Source of the DNA: Hymenobacter gummosus
GTDB lineage: Bacteria > Bacteroidota > Bacteroidia > Cytophagales > Hymenobacteraceae
Direction: 5' to 3'
DNA length: 64,000 bases
NCBI RefSeq assembly: GCF_003970915.1
Contig: NZ_RXOF01000003.1
Location: 310,001 to 374,000, forward strand
Part shown: piece by piece, positions 18,469 to 27,823 of the stretch
How positions within the stretch are numbered: position 1 is the first letter of the stretch
Layout of the letters: every line of letters begins with the position of its first letter
Notes under the pieces: generated by a model
Told to the model about the DNA's origin: nothing
Database searches by the model: none
Seen by the model: only the letters and a program-made list of their open reading frames with translations
Made by a program: the position numbers and the translations under genes

Positions 18469-20346
18469 TCAGCGGGCACCGCGCAGGTCGCGGAAAGCCG
18501 GCTCCAGCCCGGCGGCCTGCTTGATGGCCTCGGCCACCATCGGGCCGTTGTTTTTCCAGACGTTGTTGGGGCCGTTGGCATTGGCTAGGAACTTCTCGGC
18601 CGGGCACCAGTTGTCCTGCACCGTAATGCCGGAGGAGCCCTCGTCGAGGTAGAGGTAAAACCAGTGGTCCGGGTCGTGCACGTAGGCCGCCCGGCCGATT
18701 TCATCGACGCGGTTTTCGCTGATGACGGTGCCGGGCTGGGCCGAGAGGGTGTACACGCCGGCCACGTCGTAGGTGTGCTGGGCGTAGTGGTGGATGTAGT
18801 TCTGGCTCACGCGGTTGCCCTGCATGGCGTTGGCCGTCTTGGTCCAGCCCCAGCCCAGGCTGATGCCGGTGTAGGGCACCTGGCTGATTTCGTTGTGGCG
18901 GATGGTGGTCTGGCGCACGTAGCCGGCCGCAATGGCGCAGGCGCCCCAGTCCTCGTTGCCGCAGTCGGTGAAGAGGTTATTCTCCACCAGCTCGCTGCTG
19001 CAGATTTCCCGCTCGTCCTTAGGGTTGTAGGGCAGGTGGGTTTCGATGCCGGGGTCAGAGAACTTGCCCAGCTGCAGCCCGTTCACGGCCACGTCGCGGA
19101 AGGTGCAGCCGACGATGGCGTCGTCGTGGGTACCCTGCTGGTAGTCGAGGCCGGCGGCACCCAGGTGCTCGAAGCGGCAGCGCTCGAAGCGGGTGTGGTC
19201 GGCCCCCGAGAGCTGTACCGCGCCGGGCGGGCGGCCAATCCAGGCCTGGTTTTCGAGGCCGGCTTTGTCGGGTGTGCCGGGCCGGGCCAGGGAGTAGCCG
19301 TCGAGCAGGTACATGCCGGCCTGCAGGGGCACGTGGCCCTGCTCGGAGGGGCGCAGCCAGGTGGTGTGGGCGAAGGTCAGGCCCTTGAACTGCACGTGGC
19401 TCACCGGCGCATCGAGCGAGCCGGCCACCTGCACCAGGGTTTCCAGCGCGGGCACGGTCACCTGGGCCGTGCTCATGGTTTCGCCGGGACGGGGCCAGTA
19501 CAGTACCTGCCGCCGGGCCTGGTCGTAGTACCACTCGCCGGGCTGATTGAGCAGTTCCGCGGCATTCGCCAGGTAAAAGGCCGAGCTGCCGTTTTTGCCG
19601 TTGATAATCGGCCGGGGCCAGGGGTGCTCAAACTGCACCCGGCTTTCGGGCTCGTAAAACGTCACCCGCGCTTCTTTGCCCTGCACCAGCACCGACTTTA
19701 CGCGCAGTACGTTCACGGCCCACATCTGGTGCAGCACCATTTCCAGCTGCCCGGCCCGCGTCACGCCGCTGAGCGCCGCGGCCGGAATCCAGGCTTCCCG
19801 CTTGTCGGTGTCCCAGCGCAGCAGGCGGGGCAGGTTGTCGTCGGTGGCCGTGCGGGCGCGCAGGGCCTTGCGGCCGTTCACCCAGAGCTGCCGAAAATCG
19901 AAGCCGCGGCCGCTCAGCAGCGGTGCGTCGGCAACCCACACCTGGCCCTGCGCCGCTTTGGGCAGACCGGGCACCGTAGCCGCAGCTTTTTTCCAGCCCG
20001 TTACCGCTACGCCGCCGCTGAGCACCGGCTGTTCCCCGGGCTCGGCTTCGATGATGGTCGGGCTTGTGGCCGTGCCGGCGTCCTCGGGGCGGAAAAGCCA
20101 AGGCTCCGTCAGCCGGTACTCGCCGCCGCGTACCCAGATGTGCACGCCGTTCTGCACCGAGGCGTCGCGGAGGCGGCGCAGGTCGCGGGCCTGGCGCAGG
20201 GCCATGTTCAGCGTGGCCAGGGGCTGGGCGGCGGTGCCGGGGTTGCGGTCGGAGCCGGTGGGCGCCACCCAGATGTCGGCGGCAACGGCTGGGGCGCTCA
20301 GCAGGCTGACGGCGAGAAGTAGGCTGGCGGAAATCGAGCGGGTCAT
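18469..20346 (-). CDS. GH141-like right-handed beta-helix glycosidase
   Basis: A 625-residue secreted protein with signal peptide ending 'LLSAPAVAAD'. It begins IWVAPTGSDRNPGTAAQPLA and 'GGEYRLTEPWLFRPEDAGT', the usual opening of a large parallel beta-helix family that includes GH141. A run of short beta-strand repeats follows ('FERCRFEHLGAAGLDY', 'VENNLFTDCGNED', 'TIRHNEISQVPYTGISLGWG', 'ISENRVDEIGRAA'). GH141 includes the RG-II alpha-L-fucosidase BT1002 of B. thetaiotaomicron and a xylanase. I assign GH141-like from the family pattern and from the RG-II context; other beta-helix families remain possible. It lies upstream of GH78 in the same transcription direction. Confidence 0.7.
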   Translation of the reverse strand: MTRSISASLLLAVSLLSAPAVAADIWVAPTGSDRNPGTAAQPLATLNMALRQARDLRRLRDASVQNGVHIWVRGGEYRLTEPWLFRPEDAGTATSPTIIEAEPGEQPVLSGGVAVTGWKKAAATVPGLPKAAQGQVWVADAPLLSGRGFDFRQLWVNGRKALRARTATDDNLPRLLRWDTDKREAWIPAAALSGVTRAGQLEMVLHQMWAVNVLRVKSVLVQGKEARVTFYEPESRVQFEHPWPRPIINGKNGSSAFYLANAAELLNQPGEWYYDQARRQVLYWPRPGETMSTAQVTVPALETLVQVAGSLDAPVSHVQFKGLTFAHTTWLRPSEQGHVPLQAGMYLLDGYSLARPGTPDKAGLENQAWIGRPPGAVQLSGADHTRFERCRFEHLGAAGLDYQQGTHDDAIVGCTFRDVAVNGLQLGKFSDPGIETHLPYNPKDEREICSSELVENNLFTDCGNEDWGACAIAAGYVRQTTIRHNEISQVPYTGISLGWGWTKTANAMQGNRVSQNYIHHYAQHTYDVAGVYTLSAQPGTVISENRVDEIGRAAYVHDPDHWFYLYLDEGSSGITVQDNWCPAEKFLANANGPNNVWKNNGPMVAEAIKQAAGLEPAFRDLRGAR

Positions 20347-20361
20347 TAAGCGGGTTTGAGT

Positions 20362-20490
20362 GTAGCGCTGAGTGGTACTCGGCGCGCTGCGGAACGCGGC
20401 AATGCAGTTCTGGGTAGTTGAAAAAGTGCGAGCGGCGCGGTTCCGCCTCGGCGCGTGCCGCGCCGGCGCCGACTGGAAAGTCAGCGCTAC
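20362..20490. repeat. Family E palindromic repeat pair
   Basis: Outer arms TGTAGCGCTGA and AAAGTCAGCGCTAC, with inner GGAACGCGGCA and related GC-rich inverted blocks. A longer version occurs at 40646-40823. Confidence 0.75.
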
Positions 20491-20502
20491 TCGCGGACGA
20501 GC

Positions 20503-21921
20503 CTAGTTCTTTTGGGCCTGTCCTTGCGGCGCGCTTTGATTAAACAGGGCCTGCAACGCCTCGAAGCTGCGGATGGCATCAGCCGGCAGCCCCTCCCCTT
20601 TCGGGCCGAATACCAGCTGCTGCTCCTGCTTCTCCACGGTTACTTTCGACTCGTCCAGCTGGCCGGCGGCGTCCTGGGCCATGCGCAGGTTCAGGCCCAG
20701 GTGCTGGGCCATAAACTGGTACATGGCCTGGCGCTTGGAAGCCCCGTAGTCGTGGCCTTCTTTCGGGAAATGGGCATTTTGCACCAAGTCAGGCTTACCG
20801 TAGTAGCCATAGATGTTCTTGAGGTAGGGCAAGGCCACGTCGGGCGTCTGGGCGGTCCAGTCGCCGCCGTCAGTGACGGCCAGCAGGGGGCGCGGGGCGG
20901 CCATGGCGGCTATTTCGGCGTTGTTGGTGCCGCCCCCGCAGAGGTGCACCGGCATGCCGCTTTCGCAGGGGCAGCCCCCGCTGTGGTAGGTTGAGAGCAT
21001 GACCACCGGCACGCTGACTTTGATGCGGTTATCCAGGGCAGTCAGCAGCATGGTCTGGCTGCCGCCGCCCGAGCCGCCGGTCACGGCCACGCGGTCCTTG
21101 TCGGCGTTTTTCTGGGCGAGCAGGAAGTCCAGGGCCCGCAGGCCGTTCAGAGCCTGCACCGTCATGGCCAGGCTGCGGCGGTGGTCCTCGCTTTTAAACT
21201 GCAATTGCGACTCGCCCCAGGCAAACAAATCGTAGCTGTAGACCATGGCGCCCATGCGGGCCAGCGTGGCGCAGCGCTTCTGGGCATCGGCCCGGTAGCG
21301 CCCGTCGCCGAAGTGGCCGTCGGGGCTGATGATGACCGGGATTTTGCCCTTGGACTTGAGCGGCCGGTACAAGGAGCCGGTGACGTACACACCGGGCAGC
21401 GTCTCTAGGGCCACGTTTTCCACCGAGTACCCGTCGTACTGCCGCTTGTTGGTCACGATATGCTTGCTGGCGGGCTTGGCGGGCATCGGCGAAAGGCGCA
21501 GGGCCGACCACATGCAGCTGCGCAGCTCGGCCCGGCGCTGCTCCCAGCTGGCCTGGTCGTGGTAGCGGGCGGCCAGCTCCCGGAGCTGCGCGGCGCCTTC
21601 CTCGGGGGTTTTGAGGTGGTACTGGTAGGTTTTAAGCTTGTAGGTTTTATCCCCGGTTTTGGCGGCCTGGTAATCGAGCGGACCGAGCACGTTGCGCAGG
21701 GTTTCGTCCACGTCGGGGCGGAAGCGCCACTGGGCATAGGTCACGTACTTGTCCTTCACCATGGCCGCATCGGGGCGGATTTTCACGCCGTAGCGCTGCT
21801 GAATCTCGTCGAGCACCTGCTGCAGCGGCTCCCGGTACTGCTCGTCGGCCGTCTGGGCCTGGGCGGCGCCGGCGACGGTCAGCAGCAGGCCGGCGGTGAG
21901 AAGGCAGAGTTTGTTGAGCAT
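20503..21921 (-). CDS. BT1017-like alpha/beta-hydrolase pectin methylesterase with STN-like N-domain
   Basis: A 472-residue exported protein with signal peptide ending 'AGAAQAQT'. Residues about 25-90 ('LQQVLDEIQQRYGVKI', 'VDETLRNVLGPLDY') look like an STN (secretin/TonB short N-terminal) domain. An alpha/beta hydrolase follows, with nucleophile elbow VTGGSGGGSQT (Ser284) and late His390 in KEGHDYG. A Cys-rich loop, HSGGCPCESGMPVHLCGG, is present. This architecture recalls BT1017, the pectin methylesterase of the B. thetaiotaomicron RG-II locus. It would remove methyl esters from the galacturonan backbone so that GH28 or PL1 can act. Assignment to that enzyme is by remembered similarity, not alignment. 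Confidence 0.7.
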   Translation of the reverse strand: MLNKLCLLTAGLLLTVAGAAQAQTADEQYREPLQQVLDEIQQRYGVKIRPDAAMVKDKYVTYAQWRFRPDVDETLRNVLGPLDYQAAKTGDKTYKLKTYQYHLKTPEEGAAQLRELAARYHDQASWEQRRAELRSCMWSALRLSPMPAKPASKHIVTNKRQYDGYSVENVALETLPGVYVTGSLYRPLKSKGKIPVIISPDGHFGDGRYRADAQKRCATLARMGAMVYSYDLFAWGESQLQFKSEDHRRSLAMTVQALNGLRALDFLLAQKNADKDRVAVTGGSGGGSQTMLLTALDNRIKVSVPVVMLSTYHSGGCPCESGMPVHLCGGGTNNAEIAAMAAPRPLLAVTDGGDWTAQTPDVALPYLKNIYGYYGKPDLVQNAHFPKEGHDYGASKRQAMYQFMAQHLGLNLRMAQDAAGQLDESKVTVEKQEQQLVFGPKGEGLPADAIRSFEALQALFNQSAPQGQAQKN

Positions 21922-21925
21922 GAGC

Positions 21926-22053
21926 GTAGCGCGGGCTTCAGCCCGCGTTGGTCCGGACGGTTGTCGCAGAACAATTGACGCGCGGACGATTATGGATTAC
22001 TATCTGGCGGACGCGGGCTGAACCGAAGGAAGGCGTAGCCAAGCCCGCGCTAC
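21926..22053. repeat. Family F palindromic repeat pair with insert beta
   Basis: Arms GTAGCGCGGGCTTCAGCCCG and AAGCCCGCGCTAC flank a loop with GATTACTATCTGGCGGACGC. The right arm is interrupted by insert beta at 22021-22041. Confidence 0.85.
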
Positions 22054-22062
22054 ATGCTGGCG

Positions 22063-23214
22063 TCAGTCCTTGGTGATTTCCGCCGTGCCCGTCGGGGCGG
22101 TGTAGCCCTTCAGTGCCGGCCACTGGCCGTTCTCAATCTTGACCAGCTTGAGTTTCTTGAGGTCGATGACGGCGTGCTTGATGCTCTTGCGGCGCCAGGT
22201 GTAGACGAAGTGCACCTTGCCGTCCTTGGTCTGAATCACCGAGGGGTAGGAATACTGGCTGATGGGCGAGTCTTCCAGGATAGCGGCCGCGTACCACTCC
22301 TTGCCGTCCTTGGACACGGCCACGTTCAGCGGGGTGCGCGGGCCTTTAGCCAAGGTACCGGGCGGCAGCACGTGGTTGTAGACCAGCAGTTGGCGGCCGT
22401 CCTGCAAGGTCACCGCGTCGGTGCCGGAGTTGTTGTTGGGCAAGTTGGTCTTGGCCAGCGGCGTCCAGGTCTGGCCCTGGTCCGACGACCACGACTCCAG
22501 AATGGCCCGGTCGCGGCTGCGGCAGAGCAGCTGCAGGCGCCCGTCCTTGTGCTTCAGGATGCTGGGCTGAATGGCGCCCTGGGTCTGGCCGTTCTCGATA
22601 GGCCCGATCATGCTCCACGTCTGCCCGTTGTCCTTCGTGGCTTCCAGGTGCACGCGCCAGCCACCGCTGCCCTCGGTGCTGGTGGGGCTGAGCAAGGTGC
22701 CGTTCGAGAGCAGCACCGGCTTGTTCTTGACCGGCCCGATGTAGCCCTCCGGCAGCGCCCGGGCTTCCGACCAGGTCCGGCCGTTGTCCGTGGAGCGGCG
22801 CAGGTAACCCTTCCATTCCGCCGGCTTCGGCCCGATCTTGTAGAACAGCAGCAACTCGCCGCCGGGCACCTGGTAGAGCACCGGGTTCCAGGTCGGGTAG
22901 CGCAGCGTCTCGCTCTGCACGCCGTTGGCCACTTCCACCGGGGCGGTCCACCGGCCATTTTCCTGCCGGCTCACCCAGATGCCCACGTCGGGGTTGCGCT
23001 CCTTGGTGCCGCCAAACCACGAGGCCACCAGCCCCGCCGGCGTCTCCACGATGGTGGCGGCGTGGCTTTCCGGGAAGGGCATCTTTTCCTGGATGAATTC
23101 ATCCACGATGACGGCCCGCTGCCAGGGGTTGGCGGCCAGCTTCGGATGGTTCTGGGCAACGGAGCAGCCGACCGTCAGGCCGCTGGCGAGTAGTAAGGCA
23201 AGCGTGTGCTTCAT
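22063..23214 (-). CDS. Sialidase-fold (BNR/Asp-box) exo-glycosidase, probable lipoprotein
   Basis: A 383-residue protein starting at ATG 23214 (MKHTLALLLASGLTVGCSVA). The leader has a lipobox-like LTVGC, though Thr at -3 is not ideal. Asp-boxes characteristic of beta-propeller sialidases recur: STDNGRTWSEA, TKDNGQTWSMI, SSDQGQTWTPL and 'VSKDGKEWYAA'. 'ESHAATIVETPAGLVASWFG' is usual near blade 1 of the BNR_2 group. In a pectin locus it is unlikely to act on sialic acid. RG-II has the ketosidic sugars Kdo and Dha, which resemble sialic acid, so a Kdo- or Dha-releasing role is a fair guess. The coding frame upstream runs into a family B repeat and is not used. Confidence 0.68.
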   Translation of the reverse strand: MKHTLALLLASGLTVGCSVAQNHPKLAANPWQRAVIVDEFIQEKMPFPESHAATIVETPAGLVASWFGGTKERNPDVGIWVSRQENGRWTAPVEVANGVQSETLRYPTWNPVLYQVPGGELLLFYKIGPKPAEWKGYLRRSTDNGRTWSEARALPEGYIGPVKNKPVLLSNGTLLSPTSTEGSGGWRVHLEATKDNGQTWSMIGPIENGQTQGAIQPSILKHKDGRLQLLCRSRDRAILESWSSDQGQTWTPLAKTNLPNNNSGTDAVTLQDGRQLLVYNHVLPPGTLAKGPRTPLNVAVSKDGKEWYAAAILEDSPISQYSYPSVIQTKDGKVHFVYTWRRKSIKHAVIDLKKLKLVKIENGQWPALKGYTAPTGTAEITKD

Positions 23215-23218
23215 GTTC

Positions 23219-23430
23219 GGTGACCCCACCCCCGGCCCACCTCGCTTGATGCGCGACATCCTCCGGGAGAGGGGTGGGTTCTGGAATGGATTATTCTGGT
23301 TTGTAGTGGAACCGATAAAATCAGTGAATCTCGCGGTGGGCCAATTGCCCACCTTTGCTGATGTCTGGCTCCCCCTCTCCCGGAGGATGTCGCGCATCAA
23401 GCGAGTGTGGGGTTGGGGGGGTGGGGTCAC
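23219..23430. repeat. Family B palindromic repeat pair with two alpha inserts
   Basis: GTGACCCCACCCCCGGCCC at the left and GTGGGGTCAC at the right mark the outer arms. Both arms contain the insert CTCGCTTGATGCGCGACAT or its complement (23240-23260 and 23387-23405). The right arm slightly overlaps the GH78 stop. Confidence 0.85.
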
Positions 23431-26192
23431 CGAACCACGAAAGCATAATCCCCGGAGCCGACTTCAAACACCGCCCGGTCGCCCTCCTGGCGCAGAAACT
23501 TCACGCCGGGCGCCGACGCCGCTTTCTTGCCGCCTTCCTGCACCCGCTCGGCGTCCTTGGCCGGGAGGTAGACCAGGGCCTTGGTGTTGCCGGGCACCGT
23601 CAGGTTCCAGCTGAAGCGCTTGGCGTCCTGCTTCCAGCTGCTCTTGATCAGGCCGCGCACCGACTGGTAGGAGGCCTGCACCGAGGTCAGGCCAGCGGTG
23701 GGTGTGGGCTTCATTTCCAGGCGCTGGAAGCCCGGCGCGTCGGGGGCGGACTTGATGCCGGCCAGGTTTTCGTACTGCCAGATGAGCAGGTCGCCGAGCA
23801 GCATCACGTGGTTTTGGGAGTTCATGGCCGGGTCGGCGGTGTTGCCGTTCCACAGCTCCCAGATGGTGGTGGCGCCGTTGGCGGCCATGTAGCCCCAGCT
23901 CGGATAGTCGCGGTTGGAGGCCAGGCGCAGGGCCACGTCGGGGCGGCCGTGCCGGGTGAGGCCGCGCATCAGCCACTGCGTACCGATGACGCCGGTGCTG
24001 ATGTGGCCCTGGTTTTCGACCATGATTTTATCCACGATGTTCTGGAACACCTTAGCCTCGACCTCGGGCGGCACCAGGCCGTAGGCCAAGGGCAGCAGGT
24101 TGGCCGTGACGGTGTTATTCGAGTATTGGCAGCTTTCGAGGTTCAGGAATTTCTGGTTGAAGGCCGTTTTCAGCGCGGCCATCTGCTGGGTGTACTCGTC
24201 GGCGTCCTTGGTCTTGTTCAGCGTGCTGGCGAAACCGCGCATGAGGTCCAGCATATGATAATAGGTGCTGCTGGCAATGAGGCCCCCGTCGGTGTTGCGG
24301 GCGGGGTCTTTGCTATGAATCAGCTCTTTGGACTCCGGCGGCACGCACCAGTCGCCGTACTTGTCCTTGGTCACGAGGCCGTTTTCGGAGTAGTTCTGGC
24401 CCATGTAGACCAGCCAGCGGCGCATGGAATCGTAGTGGCGGGCCAGCACCTGCTCGTCGCCGTACTGGCGGTAGAGCATGTCGGCCACGGTGAGGTAGGT
24501 GCCGGGCCAGGTCACGTTGTCGCCGTAGTAGCGCCAGAAGGCGGGGGCCACGTCGGGGATGCTGCCGTCGGCTTTCTGGGCCTGCTCGATGTCGCGCAGC
24601 CACTTGGCGTAGAGGCGGGAGTTGTCGAACACGAAACTCTCGCCGTAGGCCCCGGTGGTCCGGTCGCCGAGCCAGGGCTGCCGCTCGTTGCGCTGCGGGC
24701 AGTCCACGGGCATGCCCTTGTAGTTGCTGCGGATGCCCCAATAGGCGTTGCGGTACACCTGGTTGATGGTGGCGTCGGAGGTGGTCAGCGCGCCGGTGGT
24801 GGGCAGGTCGTCGTACACCACGCGGCCGTCGAAATCGGCCAGGGTGGGCACCGGGCCGGCGGGCCAGCCGCTGATTTCCACGTAGCGGAAGCCGTGGTAG
24901 ACGAAGCGCGGCTCCCAGGTTTCGGGCGCGCCGCCTTTTAAGGTGTACACGTCGGTCACGCGGGCGTCGCGCAGGTTGCGCACGTACAGCTCGCCGCTGG
25001 GCTGCAGGGTTTCGGCGAAGCGCAGCGTCACCTTGTCGCCGGCTTTGCCCTGCACGCGCAGGCGCAGCCAGCCGGCCAGGTTCTGGCCCATATCGAGGAT
25101 GTACTTGCCGCCGGCCAGGGGCTTGATGGACACCGGTTTCAAGGTTTCCATCACCTTCATGTTCTCGTTCATCTGCGCCTCGTAGGCGCCGCCGGGCTCC
25201 TGCACCAGCTCGGCCTTGAGCCAGTTTTTGGCGTCGAAGCCGGCCGAGGCCCAGCCGGGCATTTCCTTGGTGGCGTCGTACTCCTCGCCGTCGTACTCGT
25301 TGTTGGTGCGGATGGGGCCGTCGGCGGTGCCCTGCCAGCTCTCGTCGGTCTTGACGATGTCGCGCGTGCCGTCGGCGTAGGTTACCTCGATCTGCATGAG
25401 CAGCTTGGGGTAGCCGAAGGTCTTGATCTTGTAGGGCTTGTAGTGCTGGCGCATGGCGTAGAAGCGGCCGTTGCCCAGGGTCACGCCCACCGCGTTGGGG
25501 CCGGCTTTCAGCAGGCTGGTCACGTCGTAGGTGTTGTACTTCACGCCCTGGGTGTAGTCGGTGGGGCCGGGGGCCAGCACCTGCTCCCCTACCCGCTGCC
25601 CGTTCAGGTGCAGCTCGTACAGGCCCAGCCCGATGATGTAGGCCGTGGCCTGGCGGATGGGCTTGTCGGCCTTGAACTCCTTGCGGAAGTAGCGGGCCGA
25701 GAGGCGGGCGTGGCTGGTTTCGTCGTCGCCGGGAAAGGCGCGGTCGAAGCCGATCCAGCGGCCTTTCCAGTCGAGGTAATTGAGCAGGCCCATGCTCCAG
25801 CGGGCGGGCGCGCTCCAGGCCGAGGGGCCCTGGGTGGTCCAGGTGCGCACTTTCCAGTAGCAGCGGGTGCGGCTGCGCAGCGGGGCGCCGGCATAGGCCA
25901 CGTGCACCGATTGGGCCGAGCTGACCTGGCCGGAGTTCCACAGGTCGCCCTCGTCGGCGGCCAGCTTGTCGGGGGTGGAGGCCACCAGCACCTGGTAGGC
26001 GGTTTGCTCCAGGCCGCGGGCGGGGCCGCTCAGCTCCCAGCTCAGGCGCGGGGCGGTGGCGTCGATGCCTTCGGGGTTGGTGAGCAGCTCGCAGCGCAGG
26101 CGCCGCAGCTGCACGGGGGCGGGCTTATCGGCGCGAAAGGCAGTGAGCAGCAGGGCGGTGAGAAGCGAAGAAAGTACAATGCGCAGGTTCAT
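23427..26192 (-). CDS. GH78 alpha-L-rhamnosidase (second copy, canonical)
   Basis: A 921-residue secreted enzyme with the full GH78 domain order. A fibronectin-like start has 'LLTNPEGIDATAPRLSWEL'. Then come an alpha-L-rhamnosidase N-domain with 'GLGLYELHLNGQRVGEQVLA', a concanavalin-like domain with 'KYILDMGQNLAGWLRLRV', and the helical barrel with DCPQRNERQPWLGD near residue 500 and 'WGYMAANGATTIWELWNG'. A C-terminal sandwich closes the protein. I start at ATG 26192 (MNLRIVLSSLLTALLLTAFR). An ATG six codons upstream is also possible. It differs from the shorter GH78 at 16100-18397, which lacks the standard N-terminal domain, so the two probably take different linkages. It is next to the low-GC island. 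Confidence 0.93.
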   Translation of the reverse strand: MNLRIVLSSLLTALLLTAFRADKPAPVQLRRLRCELLTNPEGIDATAPRLSWELSGPARGLEQTAYQVLVASTPDKLAADEGDLWNSGQVSSAQSVHVAYAGAPLRSRTRCYWKVRTWTTQGPSAWSAPARWSMGLLNYLDWKGRWIGFDRAFPGDDETSHARLSARYFRKEFKADKPIRQATAYIIGLGLYELHLNGQRVGEQVLAPGPTDYTQGVKYNTYDVTSLLKAGPNAVGVTLGNGRFYAMRQHYKPYKIKTFGYPKLLMQIEVTYADGTRDIVKTDESWQGTADGPIRTNNEYDGEEYDATKEMPGWASAGFDAKNWLKAELVQEPGGAYEAQMNENMKVMETLKPVSIKPLAGGKYILDMGQNLAGWLRLRVQGKAGDKVTLRFAETLQPSGELYVRNLRDARVTDVYTLKGGAPETWEPRFVYHGFRYVEISGWPAGPVPTLADFDGRVVYDDLPTTGALTTSDATINQVYRNAYWGIRSNYKGMPVDCPQRNERQPWLGDRTTGAYGESFVFDNSRLYAKWLRDIEQAQKADGSIPDVAPAFWRYYGDNVTWPGTYLTVADMLYRQYGDEQVLARHYDSMRRWLVYMGQNYSENGLVTKDKYGDWCVPPESKELIHSKDPARNTDGGLIASSTYYHMLDLMRGFASTLNKTKDADEYTQQMAALKTAFNQKFLNLESCQYSNNTVTANLLPLAYGLVPPEVEAKVFQNIVDKIMVENQGHISTGVIGTQWLMRGLTRHGRPDVALRLASNRDYPSWGYMAANGATTIWELWNGNTADPAMNSQNHVMLLGDLLIWQYENLAGIKSAPDAPGFQRLEMKPTPTAGLTSVQASYQSVRGLIKSSWKQDAKRFSWNLTVPGNTKALVYLPAKDAERVQEGGKKAASAPGVKFLRQEGDRAVFEVGSGDYAFVVR

Positions 26193-26442
26193 CGGGACGG
26201 GCAGCCGCACCCCGCGGCCCCCGCTACGACAGCAGCGGGGAAGCCGGCCGCTACACGGGCCGGCGCCACGGGGCGGTGCTAGGCACTTTTGGCGTCCACT
26301 AGTTCACCATTTTTCCCGTGCCAACATTCTACGATCTTAGCATAAAGCTTTAGGATTTGGGCATGGTAGGGAGAAGATATGCTTTGTTGTGGCAAGCTCT
26401 CAGCATCGCATATAAGCAAATATCTAACTACCAGAATTTTAT

Positions 26443-27687
26443 CTAAAATCCATCTTCAAAATCACGATAGAAGTTTCTGAAATTTTCTCTATACTCATCT
26501 TTCTTTCTATTATATGTTATTAATTCCAGTGTTTCAAGTCTGTATATCACGCTTGTATATGTCGTTTTAAAGAACTTAGATAAGTACGTAGTTATGTCAC
26601 CGAAGTCCTTTCTGTTAATCGGTTGATCATCCAAATAGATGTGACCAGCCCTACTGATACCTAAGTATCTTTGAACATGAACTAACCTGTTGTAAAAAGA
26701 CACGCTAGGCATAACCAGATTTGATGCAAATTCATTAGCCTGCCATTCGATCCAGTTTTTATAATTATTTAAAACATACTTATCTGACATAAAATCGTAT
26801 TCTGAATCTTGAAAGCTTTCGTATACTTGTTGATTTATCTTTAGCTCGCTATGCAACACAAGGTGACCAATCTCGTGGGCTAACAAGAAGTAGAACCTTT
26901 CTGTACCCACGACACTTCTATCAATCGTTATTATTCTCTCTGTTACATCGTAGTAACCAAGAACGCTCCTATTCGCTGATCTTTGGATATAGTTATCAAA
27001 GTCAAATTTCACTTCATACTCTTTCTTCAAAAACTCAACAACTCTATCCAAAGGCGTACTCAAGGCACCTTTAAGAACGGATTTATCCACTAGATTCAAC
27101 AGATTGATTACTACATTTTCAATATCCTTCTTACTGTATTTTTTCAATCCCTGGACTTTGGTTAAATCAAAAACCTTAAAAAGAAAAGCCTCTATTTCTT
27201 TTTCTTGCTTTGAAACTTCATCATTCTCAACTCTATCAGCTTTATGCAGCTTTATCATTAACTCATTTTCGCTGTTCACTTCAATAAGCATCAAGCCAGT
27301 CTCTTTAGCTATTTCTAGACCACCTTCTTGAAATGAGTTATTAGAAATAAACACACCCTTTGCACCTTTAGCGTCATTACCATGCGAATTATTTATCTCC
27401 CTAATTTTATATAGAAAATTCTCTACATCACCAACAGGAACTCTCTTTTTAGAATAATCCTTACATTCAATTAAGTATAATATTGCATACCTAGTCGCAT
27501 TTGGCGGCCATACTTCAATAGATAAATCAAAAATTATGTCCTTCTTCCTTATATCTGAATAATAACCTTTCTTTTGAAAGACCTTAGCATATTTGGGCGA
27601 GATTCCAAAATCATCGTTCTCTATCGACTTTTTTATCAGATCATAAGAGTTATCCTCGAAAGTATCTCCTTTTAAGACAGTATTCAT
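26443..27687 (-). CDS. Restriction-endonuclease-like / ImmA-IrrE metallopeptidase fusion
   Basis: A 414-residue protein, visibly AT-rich compared with all neighbours. Residues about 1-140 look like an Mrr/PD-(D/E)XK nuclease: IIFDLSIEVW with Asp54, LYLIECKDYSKK with Glu74-x-Lys76, then 'KGVFISNNSFQEGGLEIAKE', which matches the Mrr-type core end. Residues about 215-335 are an ImmA/IrrE zinc peptidase: AHEIGHLVLH (His271, Glu272, His275) and EWQANEFASNLVMP with Glu314 as third ligand. ATG 27687 is used; an upstream TTG is possible. ImmA/IrrE peptidases cleave repressors in mobile elements and stress responses. The fusion suggests a defence or element-control role, which is inference. It was almost certainly acquired by transfer. 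Confidence 0.75.
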   Translation of the reverse strand: MNTVLKGDTFEDNSYDLIKKSIENDDFGISPKYAKVFQKKGYYSDIRKKDIIFDLSIEVWPPNATRYAILYLIECKDYSKKRVPVGDVENFLYKIREINNSHGNDAKGAKGVFISNNSFQEGGLEIAKETGLMLIEVNSENELMIKLHKADRVENDEVSKQEKEIEAFLFKVFDLTKVQGLKKYSKKDIENVVINLLNLVDKSVLKGALSTPLDRVVEFLKKEYEVKFDFDNYIQRSANRSVLGYYDVTERIITIDRSVVGTERFYFLLAHEIGHLVLHSELKINQQVYESFQDSEYDFMSDKYVLNNYKNWIEWQANEFASNLVMPSVSFYNRLVHVQRYLGISRAGHIYLDDQPINRKDFGDITTYLSKFFKTTYTSVIYRLETLELITYNRKKDEYRENFRNFYRDFEDGF

Positions 27688-27776
27688 TAGCTGAGTCAAC
27701 TAGGTTCCACATGAAATTATCTAAAAATGCTGAAGTTGTAAACATCAAGTTCCGGTACATACAAACAGCGGGCAGC

Positions 27777-27801
27777 AAACCTCCTCGGTTCACTACCCGC
27801 T
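27777..27801 (-). terminator. Hairpin terminator, copy 1
   Basis: On the minus strand AGCGGGTAG pairs with CTGCCCGCT, with an inner AACC/GGTT stem, followed by GTTTGT. A near copy stands behind the intact GH2 gene at 29797-29831, so this one probably belonged to the lost GH2 copy. Confidence 0.65.
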
Positions 27802-27823
27802 GCTGCATTCAAGCCCGAAGCGT

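Noticed and set aside
20064-20309. Short plus-strand frames opposite the beta-helix gene
   Set aside because: They are Arg/Pro/Gly-rich shadows with no start context or motif.
26193-26442. Gap between the second GH78 and the nuclease-peptidase gene
   Set aside because: No gene, repeat or terminator that I could support; only a shift from GC-rich to AT-rich DNA is seen.
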